From positions 124,001 through 188,000 of the forward strand of contig NZ_FOBF01000007.1 of NCBI RefSeq assembly GCF_900109355.1: a stretch of 64,000 nt of DNA, in the 5' to 3' direction. This stretch comes from Nonomuraea pusilla (GTDB lineage: Bacteria > Actinomycetota > Actinomycetes > Streptosporangiales > Streptosporangiaceae). Shown in pieces: positions 61,960 to 64,000 of this stretch. Under the pieces are notes generated by a model that saw only the letters and a list, made by a program, of their open reading frames with translations, searched no databases and had not been told where the DNA came from. How positions within the stretch are numbered: position 1 is the first letter of the stretch; every line of letters begins with the position of its first letter. Made by a program: the position numbers and the translations under genes.

Positions 61960-63384
61960 ATGGACTTGGCAGACATCGGCGTCACCGGCCTGGCCACGAT
62001 GGGGCGCAACCTGGCACGGAACCTGGCGAGGCACGGATACTCGGTCGCCGTGCACAACCGCACCGCGGCGCGTACCCACCAGCTGGTCAAGGAGTTCGGC
62101 GGCGAGGGCACGTTCGTGCCGTCGGAGGAGCTGGCCGGCTTCGTGGCGTCGCTGAAGCGGCCCCGGCGGGCGATCATCATGGTGAAGGCGGGCGCCGGCA
62201 CGGACGCCGTCATCGACCAGCTCGCCGAGCTGATGGAGCCGGGCGACATGATCGTCGACGGCGGCAACGCGCACTACCAGGACACCCGCAGGCGCGAGGC
62301 GGCGTTGCGCGAGAAGGGCATCCACTTCGTCGGCACCGGCATCTCCGGCGGCGAGGAGGGCGCGCTGAACGGCCCCAGCATCATGCCGGGCGGGTCGCGG
62401 GAGTCGTGGGAGGCGCTGGGCCCGATCCTGCAGGACATCTCGGCCAAGGTCGACGGCGTGCCGTGCGCGGTGCACGTCGGTCCGGACGGCGCGGGCCACT
62501 TCGTGAAGATGGTGCACAACGGCATCGAGTACTCGGACATGCAGCTCATCGCCGAGTCGTACGACCTGCTGCGCCAGGCCCTCGGGGTGAGCCCGGCCGA
62601 GCTGGCCGGGGTGTTCAGGGAGTGGAACGAGGGCGACCTCGGCTCCTACCTGATCGAGATCACCGCCGAGGTGCTCGACCAGGTGGACGCGGCCACGGGC
62701 AAGCCGTTCGTGGACGTCGTGGTGGACCAGGCCGAGCAGAAGGGCACCGGCCGCTGGACCGTGCAGAGCGCGCTCGACCTGGGCGTCCCCGTGACGGGCA
62801 TCGCCGAGGCGGTCTTCGCCCGCGCGCTGTCCGGCCACCCCGAGCAGCGGGCCGCCGCGGCGGCGCTGGAGGGCCCCGCGCTGTCCGGCGTGGAGGGCCG
62901 CGAGCTGGTCGAGGACGTCCGCCGGGCGCTGTACGCGTCCAAGATCGTGGCGTACGCGCAGGGCTTCGACCAGATGGCCGCCGCGTCCAAGGAGTACGGC
63001 TGGGACCTCGACCTCGGCGCCATGGCGACCATCTGGCGGGGCGGCTGCATCATCAGGGCCAAGCTCCTCGACCGGATCCGGGCCGCGTACGACGCGGATC
63101 CGGCCCTGCCGACGCTGCTGGCCGACCCCGACTTCGCGGCCGAGCTGAACGCCGCGCAGGAGGCGTGGCGGCGGGTCGTCACCACGGCCGTGCGCATCGG
63201 CGTGCCGACGCCCGGTTTCTCCTCGGCGCTCGCGTACTACGACGGGCTGCGCCGCGACCGGCTGCCGGCGGCGCTGGTGCAGGGGCTGCGCGACTTCTTC
63301 GGCGCGCACACCTACCGCCGGGTGGACCGGGAGGGCTCGTTCCACACCGACTGGTCGGGCGACCGCGCGGAGCACCCGGCCTGA
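61960..63384 (+). CDS. gnd: 6-phosphogluconate dehydrogenase, decarboxylating
   Basis: A 474-residue enzyme of the oxidative pentose phosphate pathway, converting 6-phosphogluconate to ribulose 5-phosphate with NADPH formation. The cofactor motif is VTGLATMGRNLARN, the substrate motif is GTGISGGEEGA, the catalytic lysine is in HFVKMVHNGIEY, and AEQKGTGRWTVQSALDLGVP and TYRRVDREGSFHTDWSG complete the signature. The length matches the long (dimeric) form. The ATG at 61960 is preceded by GTAGAGGAGC. Confidence 0.95.
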   Translation: MDLADIGVTGLATMGRNLARNLARHGYSVAVHNRTAARTHQLVKEFGGEGTFVPSEELAGFVASLKRPRRAIIMVKAGAGTDAVIDQLAELMEPGDMIVDGGNAHYQDTRRREAALREKGIHFVGTGISGGEEGALNGPSIMPGGSRESWEALGPILQDISAKVDGVPCAVHVGPDGAGHFVKMVHNGIEYSDMQLIAESYDLLRQALGVSPAELAGVFREWNEGDLGSYLIEITAEVLDQVDAATGKPFVDVVVDQAEQKGTGRWTVQSALDLGVPVTGIAEAVFARALSGHPEQRAAAAALEGPALSGVEGRELVEDVRRALYASKIVAYAQGFDQMAAASKEYGWDLDLGAMATIWRGGCIIRAKLLDRIRAAYDADPALPTLLADPDFAAELNAAQEAWRRVVTTAVRIGVPTPGFSSALAYYDGLRRDRLPAALVQGLRDFFGAHTYRRVDREGSFHTDWSGDRAEHPA

Positions 63385-63400
63385 GCCCGTCCGGCGTCGT

Positions 63401-64000
63401 CTAGCGGCCGGTCAGGGCCACGGGGTTGGCCACCGCCGTGACGACGCAGAACCCGAAGGGGCCCGCCGTGTCGTGCAGCGTGCACTGCCCGGCGGCCACC
63501 CCGTCGGCGCTGACGTGGCCGGTCGCCTCCACGCCGATCAGCTCGCCCTCCGGCAGGCGGGCGAGCGTCAGCGTGTAGTCGGCGTTGATGAACGCCACCC
63601 CGCCCGAGCCCATGTTGCTGAGCGGGCTGGCGAAGTCCCCGGCGAGCGCCACCCGGACGAACGGCGTGAGCGGCTCGTCCTCCACCAGCGGGTACGCCTC
63701 GCGCGTCCAGGCGCGGTGCCTGGCCGACGCGCCCCACTCGGTGAGGCGCCACAGGTCGAACGGCGGCTGCCACTCGCCGCGGTCGGGCGGCCCGGCGGGC
63801 GGCCGCTCGTCCCAGGCGGGGGTGTGCGCGTGCTCGCCGGAGGGCTGGTCGCCCGTCCTGAGCAGGACGGCGCTCGCCCTGCCGATCACGCCCTGCTCGG
63901 TGGAGAGGGTCGCGTCGGCGACCCTGATCCTGCGGCCGTCCCTGACCACGGCCGTCTCGACGGTGACGGGCAGCAGCGGGCTGTTGCGGAACAGGTCCAC
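63401..64000 (-). CDS. Acyl-CoA thioesterase-like protein, 5' end outside window
   Basis: The frame runs off the right edge; 199 codons are visible. The hotdog-fold features match the TesB-like thioesterase family: RNSPLLPVTVETAVVRDGRRI at the start, PFVRVALAGDFASPLSNMGSGGVAFINADYT in the second hotdog half and GEWQPPFDLWRL in the linker. It probably hydrolyses acyl-CoA. It ends 16 nt from the 6-phosphogluconate dehydrogenase stop (convergent). The start codon is not in the window. Confidence 0.75.
   Translation of the reverse strand: MDLFRNSPLLPVTVETAVVRDGRRIRVADATLSTEQGVIGRASAVLLRTGDQPSGEHAHTPAWDERPPAGPPDRGEWQPPFDLWRLTEWGASARHRAWTREAYPLVEDEPLTPFVRVALAGDFASPLSNMGSGGVAFINADYTLTLARLPEGELIGVEATGHVSADGVAAGQCTLHDTAGPFGFCVVTAVANPVALTGR

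Overview
The window looks like chromosomal DNA of a very high-GC actinomycete. Codons end in G or C almost everywhere, GTG starts are frequent, many genes overlap by 4 nt (ATGA or GTGA), and the repertoire fits: OmpR-type two-component pair, RsbW-like kinase, NACHT ATPase, mycothiol-synthase-like double GNAT proteins, MurG, Ppx/GppA and a Clp ATPase. The gene set resembles a Streptosporangiaceae-type organism such as Nonomuraea, but the genus is an inference.

Layout. 1-5.2 kb: two near-identical sodium:solute symporters (the first cut by the window edge, the second with a DUF3311 partner), then an ABC exporter. 5.1-7.0 kb: TetR regulator, small membrane protein, methyltransferase. 7.1-11.8 kb: a tight four-gene operon of two unrecognised proteins, a Cas4/RecB-type PD-(D/E)XK nuclease with an apparent iron-sulfur cysteine set, and an SF1 UPF1/DNA2-like helicase. 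Together these look like a split Dna2 and are the best candidate here for an undescribed DNA-processing or defence system. 11.8-17.6 kb: acetyltransferase, MFS exporter/TetR divergon, RsbW-like kinase, Ppx/GppA. 17.7-19.0 kb: an IS605-type TnpB element whose right end supplies the stop codon of a P450 gene. 20.3-22.8 kb: a formylglycine-generating-enzyme gene broken by a 1-nt frameshift, then a MurG-like transferase with a Pro-rich tail. 23-24.9 kb: tandem paralogous membrane/coiled-coil proteins. 25.1-31.5 kb: response regulator/histidine kinase, a NACHT NTPase and a propionyl-CoA-synthetase-like ligase. 31.6-42.2 kb: mostly housekeeping and small regulatory genes (GNAT, DnaJ-type zinc protein, peptide deformylase, XRE-cupin regulator with a PLP decarboxylase, CBS protein, secreted serine hydrolase), ending with a PTS enzyme I carrying two low-complexity insertions.

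42.2-57.7 kb is accessory in character. It has lower-bias coding, long gene-poor stretches and a degraded IS5-family transposase. It holds a MerR-controlled oxidoreductase, an ArsR-controlled flavoprotein set with unusual terminal cysteine pairs, and a HEPN/Abi-like gene. An amine-oxidase/TetR/aldehyde-dehydrogenase cassette, a tRNA 3' fragment followed by a terminator (possible attachment site), and a three-gene YbjQ-domain operon follow. 57.9-64 kb returns to core genes: Clp ATPase, NAD(P)-binding protein, HAD phosphatase, 6-phosphogluconate dehydrogenase and a partial thioesterase.

Functional links that can be argued from context: symporter plus DUF3311 for monocarboxylate uptake; amine oxidase plus aldehyde dehydrogenase for amine catabolism under the co-encoded TetR; XRE-cupin regulator plus decarboxylase, with a peptide deformylase sharing the same inverted repeat; and ArsR with flavoproteins for an arsenic-type stress response.
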